Source: Pleionea litopenaei (GTDB lineage Bacteria; Pseudomonadota; Gammaproteobacteria; Enterobacterales; Kangiellaceae). Taken from it: 64,000 bases of DNA. The stretch is taken from assembly GCF_031198435.1 (NCBI RefSeq), contig NZ_CP133548.1:1176001-1240000 (forward strand), written 5' to 3'. Each line of letters starts with the position of its first letter. Within the stretch, counting starts at the first letter, position 1. Shown one piece after another: positions 1 through 9,773 of this stretch. Under the pieces are notes generated by a model. It was not told the origin of the DNA and did not search any database. It saw only the letters and a program-made list of their open reading frames with translations. The position numbers were made by a program, and so were the translations under genes.

Positions 1-2
1 AC

Positions 3-617
3 CTAAGAGAGCATTTGAAGAAAAAAGGCATCAAAAACGGCGATAAGATGGAAAAAGCACCAGAAGCCATGCTCCCAGTGATTACCTTTTCAACCTCAAT
101 GAGTTTTCATCTCAATGGACAAGACGCTCGTCTCACTCACTTACCACACGCCCACACCGATGGCGATGCAGTTATTCATTTTGAGCAAGCGAACGTTATA
201 CATACTGGCGATGTACTATTTAATGGACTTTTTCCTTTCATCGACGTTAACAGTGGCGGATCGGCTAAAGGCTATTTAAATGCCCAAAAAGCGCTTCTAA
301 AATTAGCAGACAAGAATACCAAAATCATCCCGGGTCATGGGCCACTCGCGACACGCGCCGACCTTGAACGCTCAGTTGCGATGCTCGAAGACAGCATCAA
401 AATTATCTCAGCGTTAATTCAACAAGGGAAAACCGAAGAGCAAGTCGTCACGCTCAATCCGCTACAAAAGTATCACAACGACTGGAACTGGGGTTTCATT
501 ACCACCGAGAGAATGACTCGTCAGCTCTTCCAGAGCTTATCAAGCTCACAACAACACACCGCTCATGCTGATGCTCATACCCAAAAAGATCACAACAACA
601 AGGGGCATCATCATTAA
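3..617 (+). CDS. MBL-fold metallo-hydrolase, 5'-truncated by window edge
   Basis: C-terminal two thirds of a metallo-beta-lactamase-fold hydrolase. The frame is open to the first base, so the true start and the HxHxDH metal motif lie outside the window; the first in-frame start codon (TTG at 15) is unlikely to be real. Visible are the third-histidine segment HAHTDGD, the bridging-Asp segment HTGDVLFN and the last ligand motif PGHGP. The last 20 or so residues are strikingly histidine-rich and end in three histidines, which suggests extra metal binding. It is followed by a DUF3034 barrel and an exported globin, so a periplasmic role is plausible, although the signal peptide cannot be seen. The substrate is unknown. 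Confidence 0.85.
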   Translation, partial: LREHLKKKGIKNGDKMEKAPEAMLPVITFSTSMSFHLNGQDARLTHLPHAHTDGDAVIHFEQANVIHTGDVLFNGLFPFIDVNSGGSAKGYLNAQKALLKLADKNTKIIPGHGPLATRADLERSVAMLEDSIKIISALIQQGKTEEQVVTLNPLQKYHNDWNWGFITTERMTRQLFQSLSSSQQHTAHADAHTQKDHNNKGHHH

Positions 618-670
618 ATAAAATAATCCATTGCATCTCCCTCATCGTATCAATGGTGAGGGGGACACTT

Positions 671-1549
671 ATGACTATAAAATCACTTTTAATAACATCT
701 CTAATTTGCACTCACCTTTCACTTCATGCCGACAGTAACACTGACTTCGCAGGTAGTGGTAAACTCAATTTAACCGGCTTAATACCCAATATTGACGGCG
801 TCGCTGGCGCGGGAATCAGCCACTCAGCGATCATCGGAGGTTACGGCACCGAGGACCAAATAGGTGCTGCGGGAAACTTCTCCCAGGTACAACTCAGTGA
901 CTTTAAACTCTCAACACAATCCGTCTTAGTAGGCTTTTACAATCGTATCGAACTGTCTCACTCCAAAAGCGAGTTCGATACACAGGACGTTGGCGCGCAA
1001 CTTGGTCTGGGTGAAGGCTATACGTTTAAAAACCAGACCACCTCGTTAAAGCTCAGATTGATGGGCGATGCGATTTTGGATCAAGACAGCTGGCTCCCAC
1101 AGATAGCAATAGGTTATTCGGAAAAATCCAGTGATAATGCCGCTGTACTCAACTTAATTGGTAGCCAATCCGACGACGATTCAGAAGTTTTTGTCAGTGC
1201 TTCAAAACTATTCTTAAGTCAATCATTACTGTTAAATTTAAATCTACGTAATACTCGCGCTAATCAAAACGGAATTCTGGGATTCGGCGGCGATAAAGAG
1301 TCGAAAAAGGAATGGCTGTTCGAGGGTTCTCTGGCGTATCTACTGAACGATAATTTAGCACTCGGCTACGAGTATAAAGCAAGTCCTGACAACCTAAGCT
1401 TTGCTAAACAAGAAGACTGGCAAGATCTCTTTCTTTTGTATAACCCCAGTAAGCATGTGAGCTTAACGGTCGCCTACGTTTCTCTGGGCGAGATAGCGCT
1501 GCAACCCGATCAAACTGGTTACTATGCCAGTATCTCAATTCAGTTTTAG
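671..1549 (+). CDS. DUF3034 family outer-membrane protein
   Basis: About 292 residues. An upstream in-frame ATG exists at 653, but the ATG at 671 follows a strong GAGGGGG ribosome site and opens directly into a signal peptide (MTIKSLLITSLICTHLSLHA). The mature protein has alternating beta-strand character and ends in aromatic Phe, like an outer-membrane barrel. Stretches such as GGYGTEDQIGA, DVGAQLGLGEGYTF and GDAILDQDSWLPQIAIG match what I know of DUF3034 proteins. The function of the family is unknown. It sits between the MBL hydrolase and an exported globin in what looks like one operon (9 bases to the next gene). Confidence 0.75.
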   Translation: MTIKSLLITSLICTHLSLHADSNTDFAGSGKLNLTGLIPNIDGVAGAGISHSAIIGGYGTEDQIGAAGNFSQVQLSDFKLSTQSVLVGFYNRIELSHSKSEFDTQDVGAQLGLGEGYTFKNQTTSLKLRLMGDAILDQDSWLPQIAIGYSEKSSDNAAVLNLIGSQSDDDSEVFVSASKLFLSQSLLLNLNLRNTRANQNGILGFGGDKESKKEWLFEGSLAYLLNDNLALGYEYKASPDNLSFAKQEDWQDLFLLYNPSKHVSLTVAYVSLGEIALQPDQTGYYASISIQF

Positions 1550-1558
1550 GGGAGTCTT

Positions 1559-1981
1559 ATGAAACCTATATCAACCACAATTCAACTATTAATTCTAGTA
1601 TTCGCAGTTTCAACTCAACCTTTATTTGCAAGTGATGACTTTAAAGCCTTTGGAGGAAAAGAGGGCCTCACCACTATTGTCGATACTGCGTTCGAACATA
1701 TTTTAAACGATCAAAGAATCAATTCGTTTTTCCAAGAAACTGATAACGAATTTATCAAGGAACAACTGGTCCTACAGTTTTGTGACGTGCTTGACGGCCC
1801 ATGTAAGTATGATGGCGCTTCAATGAAGGATTCTCACGTTGGACTTAATATCAAACGTGAACACTTCAATGCTCTTGTTGAAGCCGTCAGAAAGAGTATG
1901 CACACTCATAATGTACCGTTTGCTAGCCAAAATCGCTTTTTAGCAAAACTTGCACCAATGCACGCGGATATTATCGAATAG
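1559..1981 (+). CDS. Exported group 1 truncated haemoglobin
   Basis: 140-residue haem-binding truncated globin with an N-terminal signal peptide (about residues 1-24, ending PLFAS). The globin core begins at FKAFGGKEGL. The likely proximal (F8) histidine is in the segment SHVGLNIKREHF. The ribosome site GGGGAG lies 5 bases before the ATG, immediately after the DUF3034 stop. Most truncated globins are cytoplasmic; the signal peptide predicts a periplasmic one, perhaps for oxygen or NO chemistry alongside the neighbouring redox proteins. A single Cys-containing insert (QFCDVLDGPCKYDG) lies mid-domain. Confidence 0.8.
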   Translation: MKPISTTIQLLILVFAVSTQPLFASDDFKAFGGKEGLTTIVDTAFEHILNDQRINSFFQETDNEFIKEQLVLQFCDVLDGPCKYDGASMKDSHVGLNIKREHFNALVEAVRKSMHTHNVPFASQNRFLAKLAPMHADIIE

Positions 1982-2059
1982 CTTTGTAGAATAACTTTTC
2001 CTAATAACCCTATCTAATAACCCTAACTTCGCTCTTCTACGCTGGGAGTCACGCCCAGC

Positions 2060-2698
2060 TTAGAAGAAAGTGATGGTACCTATTTCACGCCCTTCTTCAG
2101 TGATCTTGTGAACACCCTTTGAATAGTCAATCGGATCCACATTTCGATACGGCAATGCAAGATAAATCACCTCGGGCTTCTTCGCGTACTCGATAGAAAA
2201 TGGATAATCAACCGGAGCGACTTTAAAAGGAACTTTCGGGTTATTATTATTGAAGACCAATGCGTCATATTCGTTACTGGGAATCGATATTACATAAGAA
2301 ATCATCGTTGAATGTATAAAACAGCCCACTCTGGCAATGTGCTCCGTTGGCCAATCAACTTGATATTCGCGGCTCTCATTACGTCTCAAAATACCTGTGT
2401 TAAGTTTGAAGTCTGTCTGCAAATTATTAATAAACACATTGTGTCGACTGCGATCACTGTTTTTTATTGTCACTTTTGATCCAGGCTGAGTGACATAGAC
2501 GGGTTCATGAAAAATTCTTTGTGTTTGATCAATTATTAGGGACTTTGGTGAGAAGGATTCAGGTTTCAAGTAAATCACTCCCACGTCCACCTTAACACTA
2601 TCGGCTAGCGTCAATTGACCTTTAAGTTCACTGGCTGAACTTATCAATGAGGTGGTTAAAAGAACAAATACGCTCGCAATCTTAATTTTTATCAACAT
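2060..2698 (-). CDS. Periplasmic cupredoxin-like protein
   Basis: 212 residues with a signal peptide (residues 1 to about 22). A cupredoxin-like domain carries a plausible type 1 copper set: His in SRHNVF, then Cys, His and Met in GCFIHSTM. Such proteins are often labelled methylamine utilization or plastocyanin-like; the exact substrate is unknown. The C-terminal 80 residues are not recognised and may be a separate small beta domain. It is transcribed towards the globin operon from the opposite strand. A bidirectional terminator separates it from phhA upstream. Confidence 0.7.
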   Translation of the reverse strand: MLIKIKIASVFVLLTTSLISSASELKGQLTLADSVKVDVGVIYLKPESFSPKSLIIDQTQRIFHEPVYVTQPGSKVTIKNSDRSRHNVFINNLQTDFKLNTGILRRNESREYQVDWPTEHIARVGCFIHSTMISYVISIPSNEYDALVFNNNNPKVPFKVAPVDYPFSIEYAKKPEVIYLALPYRNVDPIDYSKGVHKITEEGREIGTITFF

Positions 2699-2748
2699 AG
2701 AATCTCCTTTGAACTCTTCCTTTGTACGCGGAAATTCTTAGGTTAGAT

Positions 2749-2777
2749 AAAAAAGCCCTCATTGAGAGGGCTTTTTT
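2749..2777 (-). terminator. Rho-independent terminator of phhA
   Basis: Perfect hairpin AAGCCCTC/GAGGGCTT with a 4-base loop and runs of A and T on both flanks. It lies 8 bases beyond the phhA stop on the minus strand and ahead of the cupredoxin gene. Confidence 0.85.
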
Positions 2778-2784
2778 GGACATC

Positions 2785-3585
2785 TTAGCTTGCTAGCTTG
2801 TCTTCTTTCGGTGGATAGGTAGGCTCAAATAACCCAAGCTGCTTCGCTTCTTTCACATGAGCCATGATATCCATATTAGCAATTTCAAATAATTGCTTCA
2901 TTCCATCAATCGTGTAGTAAATCGGCTGCATAATGTCGATACGATAAGGAGTTCGCAGCACCGTCATAATATCAAACGGGCGATGTTCTGGTTCATCAGT
3001 CAAGGCATACTGCGACTCGCCAATCGACGATAAAATTCCGCCACCATAAATACGACGGCCATTCGGTGTATTCATTAAGCCGAATTCAACGGTAAACCAA
3101 TATAAACGCGCCAACCATACGTGATACTCTTTCTCAGCTTGATCACCCAGTTTGCCGTAAGTGTGAGTAAACTCGGCAAAATACGGATTGGTCAACAACG
3201 CGCAATGTCCGAAAATTTCATGAAAAACATCGGGCTCCTGCAAATAGTCCATCTCTTCACGAGTACGAATAAACGTCGCACACGGGAATTTCTTATTCGC
3301 TAACAAGTTAAAGAATTTAGTGAATGGAATCAGTGCCGGAACCCAGGCAACTTCCCAACCAGTTGTTTTACGTAAAACTTGATTAACGTCTTCTAACTGT
3401 GGAATCTTGTCCGCCGTGATGCCTAGCTTCTCGATACCTTCCATGTACTCATCGCAAGCACGACCTTGAATAATCTCCATTTGGCGCTCGAAGAGCTCAC
3501 CCCAAACTGCGTGTTCGTCTTGAGTATAGTGGATAAAGCCATTTTCATCTGCTTCTCGGGCCGTGTATTTTGTACCCTTTGCCAT
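2785..3585 (-). CDS. phhA: Phenylalanine 4-monooxygenase (phenylalanine hydroxylase)
   Basis: Converts phenylalanine to tyrosine with O2 and tetrahydropterin, in the cytoplasm. About 266 residues, the usual bacterial monomeric catalytic-domain length with no ACT regulatory domain. The non-haem iron ligands are visible as HEIFGH (His122, His127) and the Glu in WFTVEFGL (Glu167). A TTG six bases upstream (3591) is an alternative start; GAGG at 3597-3600 could serve either, and the ATG gives the conventional N-terminus. No phhB (pterin dehydratase) or regulator adjoins it, so it appears to be a single-gene unit with its own terminator. Confidence 0.96.
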   Translation of the reverse strand: MAKGTKYTAREADENGFIHYTQDEHAVWGELFERQMEIIQGRACDEYMEGIEKLGITADKIPQLEDVNQVLRKTTGWEVAWVPALIPFTKFFNLLANKKFPCATFIRTREEMDYLQEPDVFHEIFGHCALLTNPYFAEFTHTYGKLGDQAEKEYHVWLARLYWFTVEFGLMNTPNGRRIYGGGILSSIGESQYALTDEPEHRPFDIMTVLRTPYRIDIMQPIYYTIDGMKQLFEIANMDIMAHVKEAKQLGLFEPTYPPKEDKLAS

Positions 3586-3744
3586 AAACAAATAAACCTC
3601 TTATCTGTACTCTGTGTGTTCAATGTCGAAACGATCGTAGGATCTATATCGAACCATTTATATTTTTCTTTAGCGCTGATTATCTCGCGTTTCATTCAGC
3701 AGACGCAAGTTAAGTCGGTATTTCTACCCGCTTAACTGCTCTGA

Positions 3745-5652
3745 TCAGTTGCCAGATTTCATCGCTTCTAACTCTTCCCATCGGTCCAATTGTTGCTCAA
3801 GCTGTTGCTGTAAAACGGCTAGTTGCTCAAAATGCGCTTGCATCTCCGTTGGTGCTTTTGACTGAAATTCAGCGGAAGCAGCCTGTATCTCTAGGTCTGA
3901 AATGTCTGTTTCAAGCCGCTCCAACAATGCTGGCAGCGCATCGAGCTCTCTTTGGAACTTATACGATAGTTTAACCGCCGCGGTCTTTTTAGGACTTTCT
4001 TCGAGCTTTTTATTCTTAGAAGCATTTGCTGATTCTTGCTCAACAGATTTCGACTTAACAGCCCGTTGCTCCTGTGCCAACCGGTATCTTTGATAATCGG
4101 TGAAACCACCCGCAATCTCGACAATCCGATGCTCCCCGGTAAATACCCATAAAGCCTCAGCGACGTTATCAAGAAAACGTCGGTCATGGCTAATGACGAT
4201 TACCGTGCCTTTGAACTCGACGAGTTGGCTTTCTAACAACTCAAGAGTTTCAATATCGAGATCATTCGTCGGTTCGTCCAGAATTAATAGGTTTGCAGAA
4301 CGCGTGAAGAGCTTGGCTAACACCAAACGACTCACTTCTCCGCCAGACAATGAACTCGCGGGCGTTCGCATTCTTTCAGGTCCAAAGCCATAGTCAGACA
4401 AATAGCTGATTACATGCTTCTTTTCGCCATTCACTTCAATAAAGTCTCGCCCTTCGCCAAGGTTATCCATAATGGACAAATCCGGCTTAATGTGAGATCG
4501 CATTTGATCAAAATAGGCGATATCCAGTTGCGTGCCTAACTCTACAGTGCCTTTAATCGGAGCCAACTCCCCCAGCAACGTCTTGATTAGACTGCTTTTC
4601 CCACAGCCATTGGGACCTAAAATGCCAATTTTGTCGCCTTTAAGTACCTGCGCATTGAAATCTTCAATCAACACTTTATCGGCTTGAGCGATGGTCACGC
4701 TATCAAGCACGGCCACTCGCTTACCCGAGGCTCCACCACTTTTGATCGCTAATTGGGCCGTATCGTGTCTTTCTCGACGTTGCTGTCGCTCTTGGCGGAG
4801 TTTTTTTAACGCTCGAACCCTACCTTCGTTGCGCGTACGACGCGCTTTAATACCTTGACGAATCCATTTTTCTTCATTGGCTAAACGCTTATCAAATTCA
4901 GCATTTACTTTTTCTTCTTCCGCTAATTGCAACTCTTTCGCTGCGACGTAATCATCGTAAGGGGCAGGAAAGCTATGAATGTTTCCGCGATCCACTTCCC
5001 AGATTTTATCAACGACTGCATCAATAAACTGACGATCATGAGAAATCAGTAGCAGAGCTCCCCGATACTGCTTTAACACCTCTTCGAGCCATTCGATCGT
5101 TGTTAAATCGAGATGGTTGGTTGGTTCGTCTAACAATAGTAAGTCAGGTTCCGCCGCCAAGCATTCTGCCAATGCGACTCGCCGCCGCCAGCCGCCTGAT
5201 AATGCGCTGACCTTAGAGTCACCCGATAAATCAAGCCGCGACAGCACCGACTCAACTTTCTGTTCCCAATGCCAAGCGCCAGTTCGATCGAGAAAATCGT
5301 GCAATTGATTAATCTCATGCTCTGAACCTTGTTCAGACAACAAATACTGATAACGCTCTACAGCATCCCTCAGATCAGCGACGCCCTCGGCAACATAGTC
5401 GAAGACGGTTTGCTCCCCTACTTCAGGTAAACTTTGAGCCAAATATCGAATGCGAACCCCTTTGCTGCATTGTAACTGGCCAGAGTCTGCTTGCATTTTG
5501 CCGGCAATAACCTTCAACAGAGAAGATTTACCGGCGCCATTGCGTCCGACAATCGCGGTTTTAACGCCAGGTTCAACCGCGAAGCTGACGTTGTCTAGTA
5601 GAACATGTGTCCCAAATGCGAGACCTAGTTGTTCACCTCGTAATATCGACAT
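3745..5652 (-). CDS. uup: ABC-F ATPase Uup
   Basis: 635-residue soluble ABC-F protein with two ATPase domains in tandem. The first Walker A is GRNGAGKSS and first signature LSGGWRRRVALAE; the second Walker A is GPNGCGKSS and second signature LSGGEVSRLVLAK. A charged inter-domain linker (about 240-310) is Arg/Lys-rich. The last 80 residues form a Leu/Gln/Glu-rich coiled coil, the mark of Uup, which binds DNA. There are no membrane segments, so it is not a transporter. Uup is implicated in ribosome function and replication/transposon precise-excision phenotypes. It is an isolated gene. Confidence 0.93.
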   Translation of the reverse strand: MSILRGEQLGLAFGTHVLLDNVSFAVEPGVKTAIVGRNGAGKSSLLKVIAGKMQADSGQLQCSKGVRIRYLAQSLPEVGEQTVFDYVAEGVADLRDAVERYQYLLSEQGSEHEINQLHDFLDRTGAWHWEQKVESVLSRLDLSGDSKVSALSGGWRRRVALAECLAAEPDLLLLDEPTNHLDLTTIEWLEEVLKQYRGALLLISHDRQFIDAVVDKIWEVDRGNIHSFPAPYDDYVAAKELQLAEEEKVNAEFDKRLANEEKWIRQGIKARRTRNEGRVRALKKLRQERQQRRERHDTAQLAIKSGGASGKRVAVLDSVTIAQADKVLIEDFNAQVLKGDKIGILGPNGCGKSSLIKTLLGELAPIKGTVELGTQLDIAYFDQMRSHIKPDLSIMDNLGEGRDFIEVNGEKKHVISYLSDYGFGPERMRTPASSLSGGEVSRLVLAKLFTRSANLLILDEPTNDLDIETLELLESQLVEFKGTVIVISHDRRFLDNVAEALWVFTGEHRIVEIAGGFTDYQRYRLAQEQRAVKSKSVEQESANASKNKKLEESPKKTAAVKLSYKFQRELDALPALLERLETDISDLEIQAASAEFQSKAPTEMQAHFEQLAVLQQQLEQQLDRWEELEAMKSGN

Positions 5653-5904
5653 GAAGGTTTAATTCCTGAGCATTCTTATGCTTGTGATCTAATTTGCGCT
5701 ATATTATACAGAGAGCAATGGCAATTCGATATCGAAGAAATTTGGAAAATTGTCGGTTTGATGTGGAACCTTAGTTTCAAGAGGAACTTTCTCTTGGTAA
5801 AAGACTCGAAATAAGTTCGTGCACTGGTGACCGATTTACGATTTCAGCGATTCTCATCCAACCCAGTTGGCAGTTCAAACTTGATGGCAGGCAGTAGGCT
5901 TACA

Positions 5905-8034
5905 ATGTTTCGACATTTCGGGTTTAAACAGGTGTTATGGCTTAAGAGCCCGCGCAGCTACTTGAAGCAGATAACAATTCCGCAAAGGCTTAGCTCAGGA
6001 CCGTTCAAGTTAATCTTTCTGGTCACTTTCTGTTTCTCATCACTTTTTGCCGATGAATTAAACCTGCTCCCAACCAAAAACTCGCACTCACCAGAAAAAT
6101 CAGAGCAGTCAAGTGAGTCTCAGCAACAATTAACTTCAATAACCGGTTCTGAACAGCCTATCGAGACGCCAGATTTATTGCGTCAACGAGAGCAATACTT
6201 GCAAGCGCTTGATCATCTTCGTCATGGTCGCGATAAAGAGTTCTTGCAACTTCAAGCGTCTCTAGCCGATTATGTGTTAGCGCCCTACTTAGAGCGAGAT
6301 TATCTTTTAGACCGAATGAGTTTAAAGAATCGCTCATTAGTCACCGATTTTCTCGACCGATACGACAATCAACCTGTCGCCATTCGCGTACGATCCAAGT
6401 TTTTGTATTTACTCGCTCGCCATGATCAAACGTTTCTTTTTCTGACATACTACCGACCGACTTCAGATATCACTTTGCAATGCCACTGGCTTAGGTTCCG
6501 CTTTAAAACCAAAGAGAACCGCCAAGATATCATTAACCAAGCTAAGTCCATTTGGCGATACGGAAAATCACGTCCTGATGCCTGTGATCCTGTCTTTCAA
6601 CAAATGGCTAAACATGGCGCTCTAACCGATAAGCTTATATGGGAGCGACTGATACTGGCCATTAAGTCCAACAATTACGGCTTAACCCGATACTTGACCA
6701 GTAAGCTCTCTAATGCCGAGCAAACCACCGCTCGCTACGCGTTACAAGTCTATATGAAACCCAAGCGACTTAGTAAGGGTCTACCAAAGGGTGTCGATGC
6801 GCAGAAAATTGCTGAAATAGCCGCCATAGTGTTATCAAAAAATATTTGGTCTAAACCCGATGAAACATTAGAAATTTATGAGAATTTAAATTCAGATTTA
6901 GCCATCACTCACAATAATAAAGTTGCACTCGCTAGAAATATTGCTCTTTCGTTGGCTTCAAAAAATCACCCTAGAGCGTCCGAGTGGCTAAACAACATTG
7001 ACTACAGTCAATCCGATGAATTGCTATTGCGGTGGAAGCTAGCTCACGAGTTGCGTCAACGAAACTGGTCTGAACTGCAACGCTGGCTGGCAAAAACACC
7101 GGCACCTGAAGGGTCTGAAAATGATTGGTTGTATTGGCAGGCTCGCGTTGAAAGTTATCTTGGAAACACTCACCAGGCAGTGCAAATACTGGCGACCTTA
7201 TCGCAACGTAGAAGTTACTATGGGTTCCTTGCGAGTGCTCATTTAGGTATTAGCCCCAATTTAGAGAATAATCCCTATCCGTTTAGCGAGCAAATGATTG
7301 CGCAATTAGGCAATGAGCCTGCTGCGAAAAGAGCTTATGAATTGTGGCGCTTAAACCGCCATCTCTCAGCGCGGCGCGAATGGAACCATCTGAAAGCTCA
7401 ACACAACGCGATCGAACGAAAACATCTAGCCGCTCTTGCTCATCAGTGGGGATGGCACGAACAGGTTATTTTTGGGTTATCGAGAGCCGGGTTGTACGAC
7501 AGCGTCGACATGCGGTTTCCATTGGCCTATCAACAAGTCTTAGCGGATGCAGCAAAAGACGCGGATATCGATGTAACCTTTCCGTTGGCCATTGCTCGTA
7601 AAGAAAGTGCCTTCATGCCCGATGCACACTCGCGCGTGGGGGCTATGGGGTTAATGCAATTGATGCCCTACACGGCACAATACATTGCAAAAAAAGAACA
7701 GTTACCCGTTCCACAAAAAGAACAACTCACCGACCCCCAAACCAACGTGACTTTGGGTACTCGATATCTTAAATATTTAATTACTGAACATCACGGAAAC
7801 CAAGTTTTAGCAACCGCTTCTTATAACGCGGGTAAACACAAGGTGGCCGATTGGCTTCCACAAAATGAAGAAGCCATTCCGGTCGATATTTGGATTGAGA
7901 CATTACCCTACAAAGAAACTCGAAACTATGTAAAAAATGTCCTCGCTTACCAACAGATTTATCGCTCATTGCTGGGCAAGGAAGAAAACTATTTTACCCA
8001 GTTGGTTCAAATGGAAATTAAACGTCAACCTTAG
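5905..8034 (+). CDS. slt: Soluble lytic murein transglycosylase
   Basis: Periplasmic peptidoglycan-cleaving enzyme of about 709 residues. The frame is open from a GTG at 5827, but the ATG at 5905 has AGTAGG six bases upstream and leads into an exported N-terminus (hydrophobic LIFLVTFCFSSLFADE). The long alpha-helical superhelix typical of Slt70 fills most of the protein. The C-terminal catalytic domain shows IARKESAFMP (catalytic Glu), GAMGLMQLMP and ASYNAG motifs. Its TAG stop overlaps the stop of the convergent gene by a few bases. Confidence 0.93.
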   Translation: MFRHFGFKQVLWLKSPRSYLKQITIPQRLSSGPFKLIFLVTFCFSSLFADELNLLPTKNSHSPEKSEQSSESQQQLTSITGSEQPIETPDLLRQREQYLQALDHLRHGRDKEFLQLQASLADYVLAPYLERDYLLDRMSLKNRSLVTDFLDRYDNQPVAIRVRSKFLYLLARHDQTFLFLTYYRPTSDITLQCHWLRFRFKTKENRQDIINQAKSIWRYGKSRPDACDPVFQQMAKHGALTDKLIWERLILAIKSNNYGLTRYLTSKLSNAEQTTARYALQVYMKPKRLSKGLPKGVDAQKIAEIAAIVLSKNIWSKPDETLEIYENLNSDLAITHNNKVALARNIALSLASKNHPRASEWLNNIDYSQSDELLLRWKLAHELRQRNWSELQRWLAKTPAPEGSENDWLYWQARVESYLGNTHQAVQILATLSQRRSYYGFLASAHLGISPNLENNPYPFSEQMIAQLGNEPAAKRAYELWRLNRHLSARREWNHLKAQHNAIERKHLAALAHQWGWHEQVIFGLSRAGLYDSVDMRFPLAYQQVLADAAKDADIDVTFPLAIARKESAFMPDAHSRVGAMGLMQLMPYTAQYIAKKEQLPVPQKEQLTDPQTNVTLGTRYLKYLITEHHGNQVLATASYNAGKHKVADWLPQNEEAIPVDIWIETLPYKETRNYVKNVLAYQQIYRSLLGKEENYFTQLVQMEIKRQP

Positions 8035-9260
8035 AAAAACTTTTCTAAGGTTAACTGCACAAAGCTATCGTTTCGATAAGAATAAAATAACGATAAGGTA
8101 GGATCATCGGTAATTCCGTTAAACACTCGACCTTCGATGCTTACTCGCATATCATCTCCAATTCGACGAGAGCCTTCAATCGATAGAAAGCGTGCATCAT
8201 TATCGACTTCGATGCCTAGCCCAACTAATAAGTCAGATGATTGAACATCATTAAAAGTGAATCGAGCAGCACCAATCACTACATCACTCAGTTCTATTGA
8301 AAAACCAGCACTGCCTAAGCGTGAGCGTTCATCGTATTGATACTCCAATACCCAACCCAAATCGATAGCCGAGTCAGCGATACCATATTGACTGAACTCA
8401 AATCCCGCTACTGCAGCGTGATAATCACCCTCTTCGTTATCTCCGGGGAAGCTAAATCCGCTACGGTAGATATACTCAACTTTCCATAACCAAGCGCCAA
8501 TGGTCGCTTGAGCATCTACACCAAACTGACTGATTTGCGGGTAATAAGGTTGTAGGCTTCCGGTTGTCAGATCCAAAGCTAATAGTGGATCTCGACTCGT
8601 TCCATGAAATAGAGAAAAGCCGAGATCCCAAGCGTCGATGACCTTACTAAAACGCAGCGCAATATCCGTATGATATTCTTCAGCACTCGACTCATAAAGG
8701 GCCTCGTCAGAGTCTATGGGTATCTCAAAACGTAAGCGCCCCTCTTCACCAGGAAACGTACGTTCTCTAAATCCTGGCAAGACGTATAGCGAGAGAGTGC
8801 CCCAATCTTTTTCCCAGTTATAATTAATCATTAACTGACCAAGTTTATCTTCACCGTCAATATTCTCGACTTGGTCCGTTTGATTAATAATATCAACGAG
8901 GTGTTGACTCTCAGCAACGCCCCAAAATACTTTATTAACACCCAAGGTCAACGACCATTCATCACCAACCGTCTGCCAATAAGCTTCTCGAATATCGCCA
9001 TGGCTGCGCTCAGAGTCCATGGAGTCACCACGAACAAACAGTTTTAAATTGAATACTGAGTCGTCCAGTTTAAAGTACCACTCCGGCTCAAAATACGCCG
9101 ACAAGCCCCAGTCGTCTTGGCCTTGAGTGGCCGAATCAGTAAATGCGCGTACTTCTGCCCCCGACACTGCAGAAAAGTCGATGTCAGCGGCTTCCGTTGA
9201 GACACTAATCCCTAGGCTTAGGGAGGCAATCAAGGAGACGATTTTATTTTTACTCAACAT
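8031..9260 (-). CDS. Outer-membrane beta-barrel protein, function unknown
   Basis: 409 residues with a signal peptide (MLSKNKIVSLIASLSLGISV to TEA). The rest is rich in alternating beta strands (for example WGTLSLYVLPGF, LGWVLEYQYDE) and ends in a C-terminal Phe (QLTLEKFF), as barrel proteins do. Residues about 95-130 (REAYWQT, LTLGVNKVFWGVAESQHL) resemble DUF1302-type porin-like proteins, but I cannot assign a family with confidence. Convergent with slt; the stop codons overlap. Confidence 0.65.
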   Translation of the reverse strand: MLSKNKIVSLIASLSLGISVSTEAADIDFSAVSGAEVRAFTDSATQGQDDWGLSAYFEPEWYFKLDDSVFNLKLFVRGDSMDSERSHGDIREAYWQTVGDEWSLTLGVNKVFWGVAESQHLVDIINQTDQVENIDGEDKLGQLMINYNWEKDWGTLSLYVLPGFRERTFPGEEGRLRFEIPIDSDEALYESSAEEYHTDIALRFSKVIDAWDLGFSLFHGTSRDPLLALDLTTGSLQPYYPQISQFGVDAQATIGAWLWKVEYIYRSGFSFPGDNEEGDYHAAVAGFEFSQYGIADSAIDLGWVLEYQYDERSRLGSAGFSIELSDVVIGAARFTFNDVQSSDLLVGLGIEVDNDARFLSIEGSRRIGDDMRVSIEGRVFNGITDDPTLSLFYSYRNDSFVQLTLEKFF

Positions 9261-9431
9261 TTCTTAGATCCCAATAAATATGAATTCAATAGATCAGCAA
9301 CAGACCAGTTGGTCTGTATTATAGTGATTACTCCACTGCATAAAAAGCCCCTTGTTAAAAAAACAATAGTCTGAGCCTCTTTGGTTACAGCACCTATACT
9401 AAAAATAAGTAAGTTTTTTGGAGAGAATGGT

Positions 9432-9707
9432 ATGTTGAATGCTGATATCGGCCACTGGTATCGACTTGCTTCAGCAAGCGATCCTGTCGAAGTCATTGCC
9501 ATTGATGAGGCCGACGACAAAATCGAATTACAACACTTCCATGGCGAAATAGAGTCATTTGATTTTACTGATTGGCTTGCGTTGTTCCCTGTCGAAGTCG
9601 AGTCTCCAGAAGACTGGACCGGTCCTTTTGAGATGGAACGACAAGATATTTGTCCAAGCCAGCTATTCAGCGATTACTTGAGCCCTAAATCTCCTACTCA
9701 AATATAG
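9432..9707 (+). CDS. DUF6763 family small acidic protein
   Basis: 91-residue soluble acidic protein starting MLNADIGHWYRLAS. The ATG at 9432 follows GGAGAG; the frame is open further upstream to 9381 without a convincing start. The pattern VIAIDEADDKIELQHFHGEIESFDFTDW matches my recollection of DUF6763, a small gammaproteobacterial family of unknown role. No partner gene is evident, though ung follows 66 bases later. Confidence 0.7.
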   Translation: MLNADIGHWYRLASASDPVEVIAIDEADDKIELQHFHGEIESFDFTDWLALFPVEVESPEDWTGPFEMERQDICPSQLFSDYLSPKSPTQI

Positions 9708-9773
9708 TCATTCAACATTGCTCTAATTAATCCCTATCAGTAACATAGCGCCATGTTAGAAAACTTGGTGTAA

